Numbered from the stretch's first letter, positions 52,919-62,541 are shown. The stretch is 64,000 nucleotides of DNA from Cupriavidus gilardii (GCF_013314895.1 NZ_JABTYE010000010.1:124001-188000), one strand, 5' to 3'. Notes: generated from the sequence alone by a model not told the origin. Translations and numbers: made by a program.

Positions 52919-54223
52919 TCAGGGGTAGAGACCGCGCATTTCGCGAGCCTGCAGGATACGGGTACAGGCGATGATGAACGCGGCGGTGCGCAGGGTGACC
53001 TTGTTCTCCTGCGAGACCTGCCAGATGGCGCGGAACGCCTCTTGCATGATCCGTACCAGCCGTTGGTTGATCTCCTCTTCGGTCCAGAAGAAGCTGGAGA
53101 AGTCCTGCACCCATTCGAAGTACGACACCGTGACGCCGCCGGCGTTGGCGATCACGTCCGGAGCCACCAGGATATTGCGCTCGCGCAGGATGTCGTCGGC
53201 CTCAGGCGTGGTCGGGCCGTTGGCGCCTTCGATGACCATGCGGGCCTTGATATGGGGCGCGTTGGCGGCGGTGATCTGGCCTTCCAGCGCGGCCGGGATC
53301 AGGATCTCGCACTCGGTCTGCCAGAACTGCTCGGCGTTGATGGTCTCGGCGCGGAAGCCGTCGATGGTGCCGTTGTGCGTCACGTGTTCGATCAGCGCCG
53401 GCACGTCCAGGCCGGCCGGGTCGAACAGCGCGGTCTTGTGGTCCTGTACCGCGATGACCTTGGCGCCGGCCTCGTGGAACAGCTTGGCGGCGACGCTGCC
53501 GACATTGCCGAAGCCCTGCACGACGATGCGCGCACCCTTGATTTCCATGCCCAGGTTGCGCGCCGCTTCGGCGCCCACCACGAACACGCCGCGGCCGGTC
53601 GCCTCGCGGCGGCCCAGCGAGCCGCCCAGCGAGATCGGCTTGCCGGTGACCACGCCCGTGGACGTGCTGCCCTCGTTCATCGAATAGGTGTCCATCATCC
53701 ACGCCATCACCTGTTCGTTGGTGTTGACGTCGGGGGCCGGGATGTCCTTGTTCGGCCCGATGATGATGTTGATTTCGCTGGTGTAGCGGCGCGTCACGCG
53801 CTCGAGTTCGGCGCGCGACAGCTTGCGCGGGTCGACCCGGATGCCGCCCTTGGCACCGCCGTATGGCACATTGACAGCCGCGTTCTTGACCGACATCCAG
53901 GCCGACAGCGCCATCACCTCGGACAGCGTCACGTCCTGGTGGAAGCGCACGCCACCCTTGCCCGGGCCGCGCGAGGTGTTGTGCTGGACGCGATAGCCCT
54001 CGAAATGAGCGATGGTGCCGTCATCCATCTCGATCGGCACGTCGACCACCAGCGCGCGCTTGGGGCGCTTCAGCGTTTCGACCCAGCGGGCCAGCGAGCC
54101 GAGGTACGGGGTCACGCGGTCGACCTGTTGCAGGTAGATGCCCCAGGGACCGAGGTTGTCGGCGTTCAGATAGGAGGGGACGGCGTGCGCAGAGGCGGTG
54201 ATGATCGGCGAATCGGAAGACAT
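52919..54223 (-). CDS. gdhA: Glutamate dehydrogenase
   Basis: A 434-residue Glu/Leu/Phe/Val dehydrogenase. It shows the substrate-site [47 protein letters not shown] with the catalytic lysine, [22 protein letters not shown], a Rossmann [23 protein letters not shown], and [17 protein letters not shown]. Length and motifs match the hexameric NAD-preferring type. It interconverts glutamate and 2-oxoglutarate. The neighbouring gltIJKL importer makes a glutamate uptake and use block. Confidence 0.95.
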   Translation of the reverse strand: MSSDSPIITASAHAVPSYLNADNLGPWGIYLQQVDRVTPYLGSLARWVETLKRPKRALVVDVPIEMDDGTIAHFEGYRVQHNTSRGPGKGGVRFHQDVTLSEVMALSAWMSVKNAAVNVPYGGAKGGIRVDPRKLSRAELERVTRRYTSEINIIIGPNKDIPAPDVNTNEQVMAWMMDTYSMNEGSTSTGVVTGKPISLGGSLGRREATGRGVFVVGAEAARNLGMEIKGARIVVQGFGNVGSVAAKLFHEAGAKVIAVQDHKTALFDPAGLDVPALIEHVTHNGTIDGFRAETINAEQFWQTECEILIPAALEGQITAANAPHIKARMVIEGANGPTTPEADDILRERNILVAPDVIANAGGVTVSYFEWVQDFSSFFWTEEEINQRLVRIMQEAFRAIWQVSQENKVTLRTAAFIIACTRILQAREMRGLYP

Positions 54224-54389
54224 CGTGGCAAGTCCGAAAGTGGAATGCCGACAAGCTTAGGGGCGCCGCCCGGCGGAAATCCAATGCCGTTTGTTCATTC
54301 GGTCATGCAGGAAATGCATAACCTTTTGGCGGGCGGCTCACCCCACGCAAGTGGGGGTGCGAGCGGCAGGCAGAGCCACCGCGCCAACA

Positions 54390-55370
54390 TCAGCTGGCCC
54401 CACCCTCGATGGGGATCGGCGCCGCGCCGGCCGACAGGCTGGCCCAGATGCGGTCGACCAGTTCGCGCTTGCGGCGCAGCTGGCTGCCGCGCCGGTCGTT
54501 GCCATGCTCGCCCGGTCGCGCGCGGTACAGGCGGATCTCCATCTCGATCGACAGCGGCGCCGCCCGCGGCCCCTCGGCCCGCACCAACCGGCCCTGCGCC
54601 ACTTCCTCCCGCACCGCGCTCTCGGGCAGGAACGCCAGCCCGTGTCCGGCGAGCGCCATCACCTTGAGCGCCTCGGCCATATCGGTCTCGTAGCATTTGT
54701 CCAGCTTGAACGATTCGCTGGTATCCGACAGCAGCATCTCCACCATCCGCCCGAGGAAAGCATTGGGCGTATAGCTGAGGAAGGACACCGGCTTGCGATC
54801 GGTGCCCGGCAGCCGATACAGCGGCTTGCCGCCGGCGTCGGGCACGCTGAACGGCGACATCCGCTCGACGCCGAGCACCAGCATGTCGTAGTGGGAGGGA
54901 TCGAGCTGGATCGCCTGACGCGGATGATGGTAGACCATCACCAGATCGCAGCCGCCCTCGACCAGCATCAGCACTGCGTCGTGCACGTTCAGCGCGCGCA
55001 GCCGGCAGGCCAGCGTGCCGACCTGTCGCTCCAGCGCCTTCAGCCATTCGGGAAAGAACGTCAGCGACAGCGTATGGGGTACGGCAAATTCCAGCATCTG
55101 CGCGTTGGCCGAGCGCTGGCCGCGCATCAGCGCGCGGGTCTCGCTGACCTGGGCCAGCATCGCCAGCGCCTGCTCATAGAACACCTTGCCGGCAGGGGTC
55201 AGGTTGGTCGGATAGCTGGAGCGGTCGATCAACTCGGTGCCGACCCAGGCTTCGAGCGACTGGATGCGGCGCGAGAAGGCGGGCTGCGTCACGTGCCGCA
55301 GCTCCGCCGAGCGCGAGAAGCTGTGCGTCTCCGCCAGGCTGACGAAGTCTTCAAGCCATTTGATTTCCAT
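54390..55370 (-). CDS. LysR-family regulator (HypT/YjiE-like)
   Basis: A 326-residue LTTR. The N-terminus MEIKWLEDFVSLAETHSFSRSAELRHVTQPAFSRRIQSLEAWVG and the effector-domain wording (LPNY-type YTPNAFLGRMVEMLLS, LDKCYETDMAEALKVMALAGHGLAFLPESAV) match the HypT/YjiE branch. E. coli HypT responds to hypochlorite through methionine oxidation. That role is only suggested here. It lies downstream-facing between gdhA and a divergent cysteine dioxygenase gene, which it may control. Confidence 0.87.
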   Translation of the reverse strand: MEIKWLEDFVSLAETHSFSRSAELRHVTQPAFSRRIQSLEAWVGTELIDRSSYPTNLTPAGKVFYEQALAMLAQVSETRALMRGQRSANAQMLEFAVPHTLSLTFFPEWLKALERQVGTLACRLRALNVHDAVLMLVEGGCDLVMVYHHPRQAIQLDPSHYDMLVLGVERMSPFSVPDAGGKPLYRLPGTDRKPVSFLSYTPNAFLGRMVEMLLSDTSESFKLDKCYETDMAEALKVMALAGHGLAFLPESAVREEVAQGRLVRAEGPRAAPLSIEMEIRLYRARPGEHGNDRRGSQLRRKRELVDRIWASLSAGAAPIPIEGGAS

Positions 55371-55536
55371 GGCGCATTATCTCCCCACGGCCACTGTCGC
55401 AAAAATATTCTATGGCGAAGCGCTAAAACGGAATATCATTCCCGAATGGATCGCATCGGCGCTACATTTTAGAGCGCCTTGCCAAGCCCCGCTGGCTATC
55501 ATCGGACCCATCCGCCTCTTGTCCTCCGGAGTCTCC

Positions 55537-56139
55537 ATGTCCAGCCTGCACGCCGAACCGCAGTCGCGCCAATCCACGCCCATGCCGGCCGGCCTCGGCA
55601 CGCCATCCTCGCTGTCGGCCCTGTCGCCGGCGCTGGCGCGGGTGTTCGACGACAGCGCGCGTACCGTGGCGGCGCAGGTCCAGGCGTGCCTGGGCGACGC
55701 CGGCGCGCTGCTGGCCCTGCTGCCGGCGGCCGCGCGTGCCGGCAGCCCAGATGGCTATACCCGCCACCTGGTCTACGCCGACCCGATGGCGCGCTTCTGC
55801 GCGATGCTGCTGGTCTGGCGTCCGGGCCAGGCCAGTCCCGTGCACGGGCATCGCACCTGGTGCGCCTACCGCGTGCTGCAGGGCACGCTCATCGAGCGGC
55901 ACTACCGTTGGGACGAGGCGGCCCAGGTCGCGCGGCCGAGCGGCAGCGTCATGCGGGAACCGGGGGCAGTGTTCAGCGTGCCGGCGGGCCTGGGCCATAT
56001 CCATTCGCTGGGCCATCCGGGCCGCCGCAAGGATGCGGGCGACGGCGAGCCGGACGACATCGCCATCTCGCTGCACCTGTACGGGGTCGAGCCCGCGCAG
56101 ATCGCCACCGGCGTCAATCTGCTGGTGGCGGCCGGCTAG
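55537..56139 (+). CDS. Cysteine dioxygenase family protein
   Basis: A 200-residue cupin thiol dioxygenase. Iron ligands are His103 and His105 in SPVHGHRTWCAYRVLQGTLIERHY, with a third histidine at 154 or 156 in GLGHIHSLGH. The family oxidises L-cysteine or 3-mercaptopropionate to sulfinates with O2. The Arg-Thr-Trp after the HxH is seen in both subgroups, so the substrate is not fixed. GGAG lies six bases before ATG 55537; the first 25 residues are disordered. It is divergent from the HypT-like regulator and followed by an Lrp-family gene. Confidence 0.85.
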   Translation: MSSLHAEPQSRQSTPMPAGLGTPSSLSALSPALARVFDDSARTVAAQVQACLGDAGALLALLPAAARAGSPDGYTRHLVYADPMARFCAMLLVWRPGQASPVHGHRTWCAYRVLQGTLIERHYRWDEAAQVARPSGSVMREPGAVFSVPAGLGHIHSLGHPGRRKDAGDGEPDDIAISLHLYGVEPAQIATGVNLLVAAG

Positions 56140-56215
56140 CGGGCCATCGCGCTGCGAGGCGCGCCGGTTCGCGATCCATCGAATCCCTGCAACACCGACG
56201 GAGCCCGCCACCGAC

Positions 56216-56683
56216 ATGGACCGATTTGATCGATACGACCGCCAGATTCTGGCCGAGCTGCAACAGAACGCCGACCTGCCGGTGGCCGAACTGGCCGAAC
56301 GGGTCGGCCTGACCTCGACACCCTGCTGGCGCCGTGTGCAGAAGCTGCAGGAGAGCGGCGTGATCCGCAAGCGCGTGGCGCTGCTCGATCCCGCCAAGCT
56401 GAACGTGGGTGTCACCGTGTTCGTGTCGGTCCGCACCAACCAGCACAGTGCGAAGTGGCTCAAGACCTTTCACGGGCTGGTGGCGTCGATCCCGGAAGTC
56501 ACCGAGTTCTACCGGATGGCCGGCGACACCGACTATCTGCTGCGCGTGGTGGTGCCGGACATCGCCGCCTACGACCGCGTCTACAAGCGGCTGATCCAGG
56601 GCGCCGAACTGGCCGACGTCAGCTCGAGCTTCGCGATGGAGCAGATCAAGTACACGACGGCGCTGCCGCTCGATTACGTCTGA
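56216..56683 (+). CDS. Lrp/AsnC family regulator
   Basis: A 155-residue Lrp-type regulator. The winged helix (DRYDRQILAELQQNADLPVAELAERVGLTSTPCWRRVQKLQESGVIRKRVALLD) and RAM ligand domain (VTEFYRMAGDTDYLLRVVVPDIAAYDRVYKRLIQ) are complete. These proteins respond to amino acids, and control of the adjacent cysteine dioxygenase gene is plausible. It ends in a hairpin repeat. Confidence 0.93.
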   Translation: MDRFDRYDRQILAELQQNADLPVAELAERVGLTSTPCWRRVQKLQESGVIRKRVALLDPAKLNVGVTVFVSVRTNQHSAKWLKTFHGLVASIPEVTEFYRMAGDTDYLLRVVVPDIAAYDRVYKRLIQGAELADVSSSFAMEQIKYTTALPLDYV

Positions 56684-56694
56684 GCAGACCGGTA

Positions 56695-56840
56695 CTCCCT
56701 CTCCCGCTTGCGGGAGAGGGGTTGGGGGAGAGGGCAAACGGCAGTGGCCATGCCGACGCCATTGACCATGACGAACGCCCTTGCCCTCTCCCCCGCCCCT
56801 CCCCCACAAGTGGGAGAGGGGAGAAAACCGAGCGGCATGC
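56695..56840. repeat. Dispersed paired-hairpin repeat, copy 3
   Basis: Two type B hairpins in opposite orientation: CCCTCTCCCGC-TT-GCGGGAGAGGG (56697-56720) and CCCCTCCCCCAC-AA-GTGGGAGAGGGG (56796-56821, one mismatch). The second has the flank GAGAAAACCGAGCG, shared with copy 4. It lies between convergent genes. Confidence 0.85.
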
Positions 56841-56846
56841 GGATGT

Positions 56847-57620
56847 TCACCCCCGATGCGCCCACCCCGTCATCCGCTTCTCCAGCACCGCAAACAGCTC
56901 GTACATCGCCATCGCCATCACCGCGATCACCACCAGGCCGGCGAAGGCCAGCGGCATCTTCATCGCGGAGCCGGCCGATACCAGCAGATAGCCGATGCCT
57001 TCGTTGGCCGCGTTCATCTCCGACACCGTGGTGCCGACGAAGGCCAGCGTGATCGCTACCTTCAGCGAGGCGAAGAAATACGGCATCGCGCGCGGCAGCC
57101 CGACCTTGAACAGCACGTCGGTGCGCTTCGCGCCCAGCACGCGCAGCACGTCCTCCAGTTCGGGCTCGAGCGTGGCCAGCCCCGTGGCGATATTGACCAT
57201 CACCGGAAAGAACGAGATCAGGAACGCGGTCAGAATCGCCGGTCCCGCGCCAAGGCCGAACCACACCACCAGGATCGGCACGAAGGCAGCCTTGGGCAGC
57301 GCGTTGAAGGCGGTCATCAAGGGATAGCCGGCCGCATAGGCCAGCCGCGAGGACCCCATCAGCAGGCCCAGCACCACGCCGACGACGATCGCGATGCCAA
57401 AGCCGACCATCGTGGTCCAGAAGGTGCGCCAGGCATGGGCCGCGATCACGTCCCAGTAGTCGACCAGCGACACCACGATGGCCGCCGGGCTCGGCAGGAT
57501 GAAGTCCGACACCTCGAAGATCATGCAGGCGCCCTGCCACAACAGCAGGCAGGCGGCCAGCAGCAACCAGGGCGCGACGCGTTCCACGCGCCGCTGGTTC
57601 GAATCGGTAAGCGTGGTCAT
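56847..57620 (-). CDS. ABC transporter permease (SsuC/ThiX type)
   Basis: A 257-residue permease with six membrane segments and a typical SsuC/TauC EAA loop (TLEPELEDVLRVLGAKRTDVLFKVGLPRAMPYFFASLKVAITLAFVGTTVSEM). It carries the NMT1/THI5-type substrate across the inner membrane together with the ATPase and receptor encoded just upstream. The start at ATG 57620 lies two bases after the ATPase stop; ATG 57638 is an alternative. Confidence 0.9.
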   Translation of the reverse strand: MTTLTDSNQRRVERVAPWLLLAACLLLWQGACMIFEVSDFILPSPAAIVVSLVDYWDVIAAHAWRTFWTTMVGFGIAIVVGVVLGLLMGSSRLAYAAGYPLMTAFNALPKAAFVPILVVWFGLGAGPAILTAFLISFFPVMVNIATGLATLEPELEDVLRVLGAKRTDVLFKVGLPRAMPYFFASLKVAITLAFVGTTVSEMNAANEGIGYLLVSAGSAMKMPLAFAGLVVIAVMAMAMYELFAVLEKRMTGWAHRG

Positions 57621-57621
57621 C

Positions 57622-58533
57622 TCAGTGCTGGCGGACATGGCCGATCTTCTCGCGCAGCATGTGCACCAGATCGGCAAAGGGTTCGGTATAGGTCAGTTCG
57701 AGCTCGCGCGGACGCGGCAGGTCGATCGGCTTGCGCATCAGGATGCGGCCCGGCCGCTGGCTCATCACGTAGACCGTGTCGGCCAGGAACACCGCCTCGC
57801 GCAGATCGTGGGTGACCAGGATCACGTTGAAGCGTTGGGCCTGCCACAGGTCGCGCAGCACGCACCACAGCTCCTCGCGCGTGAAGGCGTCGAGCGCGCC
57901 GAACGGTTCGTCCAATAGCAGCATGCGCGGCTCGTGGATCAGCGCGCGGCAGATCGACGCGCGCTGCTGCATGCCGCCGGACAGCTGCCACGGATACTTG
58001 TCCTCGTAGCCGGCCAGGCCGACCGTGCGCAGCAGCGTGCGGGCGCGCTCGACATACTCCTCGCGGCGCGAGCGCAGCGTCGAGCGGTACGGCTCGACGA
58101 TCTCCAGCGGCAGCATCACGTTCTGCAGCGTGGTGCGCCACGGCAGCAGCGTCGGCGCCTGGAAGGCCATGCCGACCATCTTCAGCGGGCCGGTGACCTT
58201 CTCGCCGGCGATCTTGACCACGCCGCGCGTGGCGGGCTTGAGGCCGGTGGCCAGCTTCATGAAGGTCGACTTGCCGCAGCCCGATGGGCCGACGATCGCG
58301 ATGAACTCGCCGGGCTGCACCTGCAGCGAGATGTCCTCGACGGCGAACTCGCCCTGGCGGGCCAGTTCGTCGTTGTAGGCCAGCCAGACGCGGTTGAAGT
58401 CGACGAAGGGAGCTTCGGCGTCCGCGCCGGGCGCTGCGGCCGCTGTCCGCGGCATGTCGCCGGAGACTGCGGCGGACGCAGCCGCCGCGGCCGTGGTCGA
58501 TGCAGCAGCCGATGCTGCAACGTCGGCCGTCAT
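57622..58533 (-). CDS. ABC transporter ATP-binding protein (SsuB/TauB type)
   Basis: A 303-residue ATPase. A 45-residue Ala-rich disordered start precedes the nucleotide-binding domain: Walker A GPSGCGKST, Q-loop MAFQAPTLLPWRT, signature LSGGMQQRASICRAL, Walker B MLLLDEPFGALDAFT and VTHDLREA. The start overlaps the receptor stop as ATGA, so the operon is translationally coupled in the order receptor-ATPase-permease. Confidence 0.92.
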   Translation of the reverse strand: MTADVAASAAASTTAAAAASAAVSGDMPRTAAAAPGADAEAPFVDFNRVWLAYNDELARQGEFAVEDISLQVQPGEFIAIVGPSGCGKSTFMKLATGLKPATRGVVKIAGEKVTGPLKMVGMAFQAPTLLPWRTTLQNVMLPLEIVEPYRSTLRSRREEYVERARTLLRTVGLAGYEDKYPWQLSGGMQQRASICRALIHEPRMLLLDEPFGALDAFTREELWCVLRDLWQAQRFNVILVTHDLREAVFLADTVYVMSQRPGRILMRKPIDLPRPRELELTYTEPFADLVHMLREKIGHVRQH

Positions 58534-59693
58534 CGCAGCACGTCCAGTTCCGCCGCCGACGGCAGATAGGCGTCGGTCCACAGCGCATCCGGATTGATGC
58601 GGCCCTTGGTACCGAACGCATCTGCCACCTGCGACGCCATCAGCGACAGGCGCGGCTTGTTGACGCGCCCGAAGCCGTCGGCCTTCGCGTCCGGCGACCT
58701 GACCACGCTGTCGAGCGCCAGCTTCAGGCGCCGCACTTCGAGCTTCTCGTCGATGATGCCGTCACGCGCCTTGACCGCCTTGATGCCCTCCTCGGGCTTC
58801 GCGATCACGTCGCGCGCCGACTTCGCGAAGGCGCGCAGGAAGGCCTTGACCGCTTCGGGATTCTTCTTCAGGAAGTCCTCGGACGCGATCACCGCGTTGC
58901 CGTAGAGCTTGACGCCGTACTGCGGGTACGGCAGCACCACGATGTCCTCGTCCTTCACGCCGCGCGCATTGAGGTTCAGGATCGAGGTGAACGAGAAGCC
59001 CGTGATCGCATCGAGATCGCCGCGCGTCAGCATGGTCTCGCGCAGCGTCGGGTCCATCGCCTGCCAGTTGAAGCCCGATGCCTGCAGGCCGTTGGCCTTG
59101 GCGAAGATCGGGAAGGCGCGGCGGCCGGCGTCGAACACCGGTGCGCCGAGCTTCTTGCCGGCCAGGTCCTTCGGCGCCTTGATGCCGGACTTCTTCAGCG
59201 CCAGCACCGCGGCGGGCGTGTTGTTGTAGACCATCATCACGGCGACCGGCTTGTTCTTCGCGTCCGGATTGTTGCCGTAGAACTCCATCACCGAAGCGAG
59301 ATCGGCAAAGCCCATGTCATAGGTGCCGGAGGCCACGCGGTTGACCACATTGCCCGAGCCGTTGCCGGCGTCGATCGACACGTCGAGCTTCTCGGCCTTG
59401 TAGTAGCCCTTCTGCTCGCCGAGCAGGAACAGCGCCGACGGGCCCTCGAAACGCCAGTCGAGCTGGAAGCGGATTCTGGTCGCGGCCTGTGCATGGGCGG
59501 GCGTGGCCCATTGTGTCGACAGCACCATTGCGGTGCCGAGCACCATGCCCAGCTGCAGTAGCCTGCGGCGCAGCGGCGATGGCGCCGTGCTGGCCTGTGG
59601 GCCCTTGGCGTCCTCGCCGCAATGCGTATTGTGCTTGGGATGCTGGTGTTGCGACCCGTGTTGCGACCCGTGTTGCGACCTGTCTTGCGGCAT
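58530..59693 (-). CDS. NMT1/THI5-like ABC substrate-binding protein
   Basis: A 387-residue receptor. It has a long N-terminal extension (1-45) rich in His and Gln (SQHGSQHGSQHQHPKHNTH). Next comes a signal peptide with a triple-arginine start, PLRRRLLQLGMVLGTAMVLS...AHAQ, possibly Tat-type. The mature domain (FQLDWRFEGPSALFLLGEQKGYYKAEKLDVSIDAGNGSGNVVNRVASGTYDMGFADLASVMEF) resembles pyrimidine-precursor, taurine and sulfonate receptors. The ligand is unknown. AGGAGA precedes ATG 59693. The His-rich extension is unlikely to be removed before export and is unusual. Confidence 0.87.
   Translation of the reverse strand: MPQDRSQHGSQHGSQHQHPKHNTHCGEDAKGPQASTAPSPLRRRLLQLGMVLGTAMVLSTQWATPAHAQAATRIRFQLDWRFEGPSALFLLGEQKGYYKAEKLDVSIDAGNGSGNVVNRVASGTYDMGFADLASVMEFYGNNPDAKNKPVAVMMVYNNTPAAVLALKKSGIKAPKDLAGKKLGAPVFDAGRRAFPIFAKANGLQASGFNWQAMDPTLRETMLTRGDLDAITGFSFTSILNLNARGVKDEDIVVLPYPQYGVKLYGNAVIASEDFLKKNPEAVKAFLRAFAKSARDVIAKPEEGIKAVKARDGIIDEKLEVRRLKLALDSVVRSPDAKADGFGRVNKPRLSLMASQVADAFGTKGRINPDALWTDAYLPSAAELDVLR
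59646..59681. repeat. 12-bp tandem repeat (3 units) in receptor N-terminus
   Basis: GTGTTGCGACCC twice and GTGTTGCGACCT. On the minus strand they encode the Ser-Gln-His-Gly unit. Confidence 0.88.
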
Positions 59694-59876
59694 GTTTGCT
59701 CTCCTGTTCGTGCCTGTTTTGCGCGAACAGTGTCTGCAAGCGATATGCCAGCCAAAACCGCTGCGAATCGGCCCCAAAGCGGGGCATCGCCGCCGCGGTT
59801 TGTCTAACCAAACTTGTGCAAGGGCCGGTGCCGCGCACGATTGCGTGCGGCCATTGTCGACAATGCGGGTGCGAAC

Positions 59877-61808
59877 TCAGGCGTCCTGGGTCGCGTCGCC
59901 GAGGTCGGCCGCGACCGCGGCGGCGCCTTCGATGCGTGCCAGCTCGCCGCCGTTGTCGTCCGAAGGCGTGGCACCCTGCGCGGCGCTGCGCGCCTGGATG
60001 CGCCACATCTCCGCATAGCGGCCGTCCGCGCGCATCAGCTCGGCATGGGTGCCGCGCTCGACGATCCGGCCGCGGTCCATCACCAGGATCTGGTCGGCAT
60101 GCACCACGGTGGACAGCCGGTGTGCGATCAGCAGCGTGGTGCGGTTCTGCGCGAGCCGCATCAGTTCGGCCTGGATCGCCTGCTCGGTGCGCGAGTCCAG
60201 CGCCGAGGTCGCTTCGTCGAAGATCAGGATCGGCGGGTTCTTCAGCAGCGTGCGGGCGATCGCCACGCGCTGCTTCTCGCCGCCCGACAGCTTCAGCCCG
60301 CGCTCGCCGACCGGCGTGTCGTAGCCCTGCGGCAGCTCGCGGATAAAGGTGTCGATCTGGGCGGCACGCGCGGCCTCGATGACCTCTTCCCGGCTCGCGC
60401 CCGGGCGGCCGTAGGCGATGTTGTAGTAGATGCTGTCGTTGAACAGCACCGTGTCCTGCGGCACGATGCCGATCGCGCGCCGCAGGCTGTCCTGCGTCAC
60501 GGTGCGGATGTCCTGTCCGTCGACCAGCACCGCGCCGCTGCCGACGTCGTAGAAGCGGAACAGCAGCCGCGCCAGCGTCGATTTGCCGGAGCCGCTATGG
60601 CCGACCACCGCGGTGGTGGTGCCGGCGGCAATCGTGAAATCGACATCGTCCAGGATGCGGCGATTGCTGTCGTAGCCGAAGCCGACATGGCGGAAGCGCA
60701 CTTCGGCGCCGCGCACCGCCAGCGGGCGGGCATCGGGCGCGTCGGCCACTTCCCGGTTGGTGCCGAGCAGCACGAACATCCGGTCCATGTCGGTGGTGGC
60801 CTGCTTGATCTCGCGATAGATCACGCCGAGGAAATTCAGCGGGATATAAAGCTGGATCATCAGCGTGTTGACCAGCACCAGGTCGCCCAGCGTCAGCACG
60901 CCCGCGGCGACGCCGACCGTGGCGCGCCACAGGATCAGGATCAGCCCGATCGCGATGATCGCCTGCTGGCCGAAGTTCAGCAGCGACAGCGAGTTCTGCG
61001 AGCGGATCGCGGCGGTGCGGTAGGTCCGCAGGTTCTCGTCGTAGCGCGCGGCTTCGTAGGCCTCGTTGCCGAAGTACTTGACGGTTTCGAAGTTCAGCAG
61101 CGAGTCGATCGCCTTCTGGTTGGCGCGCGAATCCAGCTCGTTCATCTTGCGGCGGAAGTGCGTGCGCCATTCGGTCACCACCACCGTGAAGACGATATAG
61201 GCGAGCAAGGCGCCGCCGGTGATCGCCGCGAACCAGATGTCGTAGTGCAGCAGGAAGAAGCCCATCACCAGCGCCATCTCGACCAGCGTGGGAAGGATGC
61301 TGTACAGCGAATACGAGATCAGCGACTGGATGCCGCGCGTGCCGCGCTCGATGTCGCGGCTCATGCCGCCGGTCTGGCGATCCAGATGGAAGCGCAGCGA
61401 CAGGCTGTGCAGATGGCGGAACACCTGCAGCGCGATTTCGCGCACCGCGCTCTGCGTGACCTTGGAGAACAGGATCTCGCGCAGCTCGGTAAACAACGTG
61501 GTCGACAGCCGCAGCACGCCGTAGGCGACGATCAGACCGGCCGGCACCGCCAGCAGTGCGCGCGGATCGCCGGGCGCGATGTCCATCGCGTCGATCAGTC
61601 GCTTCATCAGCACGGGCACGCCCAGATTGGCGACCTTGGCGGCCACCAGGCAGGCGAGCGCCAGCATCACGCGCCACTTGTAATGCCACAGATAGGGAAG
61701 CAGATTGCGCACGGTCTGCCAGTCGCTGCGCTGGCCGCGCGCGCCGGAGAACAGCGGCGAGGACGGGGCCGTGGGGGCAGGCTCGTCCGTCGTGGAGTAG
61801 CGTCGCAT
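59877..61808 (-). CDS. ATM1/HMT1-type ABC exporter (ABCB family)
   Basis: A 643-residue fused exporter. Six membrane helices (about 40-320) include the ATM1-type glutathione-site region DSLLNFETVKYFGNEAYEAARYDENL. The ATPase domain has Walker A GHSGSGKST, SGGEKQRVAIARTLL and LIFDEATSALDSRTE. Bacterial members export glutathione-metal or Fe-S related conjugates and aid metal tolerance; this wording is close to the proteobacterial NaAtm1 group. The start at ATG 61808 begins MRRYSTTDEP. The C-terminal tail is Ala-rich. A stand-alone gene, with 183 bases to the receptor gene downstream. Confidence 0.92.
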   Translation of the reverse strand: MRRYSTTDEPAPTAPSSPLFSGARGQRSDWQTVRNLLPYLWHYKWRVMLALACLVAAKVANLGVPVLMKRLIDAMDIAPGDPRALLAVPAGLIVAYGVLRLSTTLFTELREILFSKVTQSAVREIALQVFRHLHSLSLRFHLDRQTGGMSRDIERGTRGIQSLISYSLYSILPTLVEMALVMGFFLLHYDIWFAAITGGALLAYIVFTVVVTEWRTHFRRKMNELDSRANQKAIDSLLNFETVKYFGNEAYEAARYDENLRTYRTAAIRSQNSLSLLNFGQQAIIAIGLILILWRATVGVAAGVLTLGDLVLVNTLMIQLYIPLNFLGVIYREIKQATTDMDRMFVLLGTNREVADAPDARPLAVRGAEVRFRHVGFGYDSNRRILDDVDFTIAAGTTTAVVGHSGSGKSTLARLLFRFYDVGSGAVLVDGQDIRTVTQDSLRRAIGIVPQDTVLFNDSIYYNIAYGRPGASREEVIEAARAAQIDTFIRELPQGYDTPVGERGLKLSGGEKQRVAIARTLLKNPPILIFDEATSALDSRTEQAIQAELMRLAQNRTTLLIAHRLSTVVHADQILVMDRGRIVERGTHAELMRADGRYAEMWRIQARSAAQGATPSDDNGGELARIEGAAAVAADLGDATQDA

Positions 61809-61969
61809 ACGTTAGAATTCGGGCGAATATGCGATTGTCGCAGAGTTCGGCGCGACGGGTTTCCCCCGGATTTCTCCCCTGCCCGCGCCCGGCTTTTCCC
61901 CTGCCCCACCCGATTTTCAAACGGGCCCGCACAGACGGCGCTGCCCCTTACCTGCCTTCCGGATTGACC

Positions 61970-62374
61970 ATGAACGAACCCCAGATCCTGTCGTCCCTGC
62001 CTCCCGGCAAGAACCCCGCACTACGCGTGGTGCCGATGCCCGCCGATGCCAATGTGCACGGCGACGTGTTCGGCGGCTGGATCATGGCGCAGGTCGACAT
62101 CGCGGGCTCGATTCCTGCGGTCGAGCGCGCCCAGGGCCGCGTCGCCACGGTGGCGGTCAATTCCTTCCTGTTCAAGCATCCGGTATTCGTCGGCGACCTG
62201 GTCAGCTTCTATGCCGACATCGTCAAGACGGGGCGGACCTCGATCACCGTCGAGGTCGAGGTCTATGCGCAGCGGATGCGCCATAGCAACGAGATCGTCA
62301 AGGTCACCGAGGCCACGCTGACCTATGTGGCGACCGACGAGGAACGGCAGCCGCGGGTGCTGCCGAAGGTTTGA
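61970..62374 (+). CDS. Acyl-CoA thioesterase (YciA-like hotdog)
   Basis: A 134-residue hotdog protein with ALRVVPMPADANVHGDVFGGWIMAQVDIAGSIPAVERAQGRVATVAVNSFLFKHPVFVGDLVSFYADIVKTGRTSITVEVEVYAQ, the YciA-type acyl-CoA thioesterase pattern with the catalytic Asp in GDVFGGWIMAQVD. It should hydrolyse acyl-CoAs in the cytosol. It is divergent from the exporter and ends at hairpin repeat copy 4. Confidence 0.93.
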   Translation: MNEPQILSSLPPGKNPALRVVPMPADANVHGDVFGGWIMAQVDIAGSIPAVERAQGRVATVAVNSFLFKHPVFVGDLVSFYADIVKTGRTSITVEVEVYAQRMRHSNEIVKVTEATLTYVATDEERQPRVLPKV

Positions 62375-62394
62375 GGGCGGCGGAATAGCGGGCG

Positions 62395-62525
62395 CCCTTG
62401 CCCTCTCCCCCGCCCCTCTCCCGCTAGCGGGAGAGGGGAGAAAACCGACCGCGGCGTCGAGCTCTACCGATTGGGTTCTCCCTCTCCCCCTCAGGGGGAG
62501 AGGGTCGGGGAGAGGGGGTGGTTCC
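62395..62525. repeat. Dispersed paired-hairpin repeat, copy 4
   Basis: Hairpin B: CCCCTCTCCCGC-TA-GCGGGAGAGGGG (62413-62438), followed by GAGAAAACCGACCG. Hairpin A: CCCTCTCCCCC-TCA-GGGGGAGAGGG (62480-62504), then GGGGAGAGGGGGTGGTT. It lies between convergent genes. Confidence 0.88.
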
Positions 62526-62541
62526 GCCCCGCCTCCACCGC

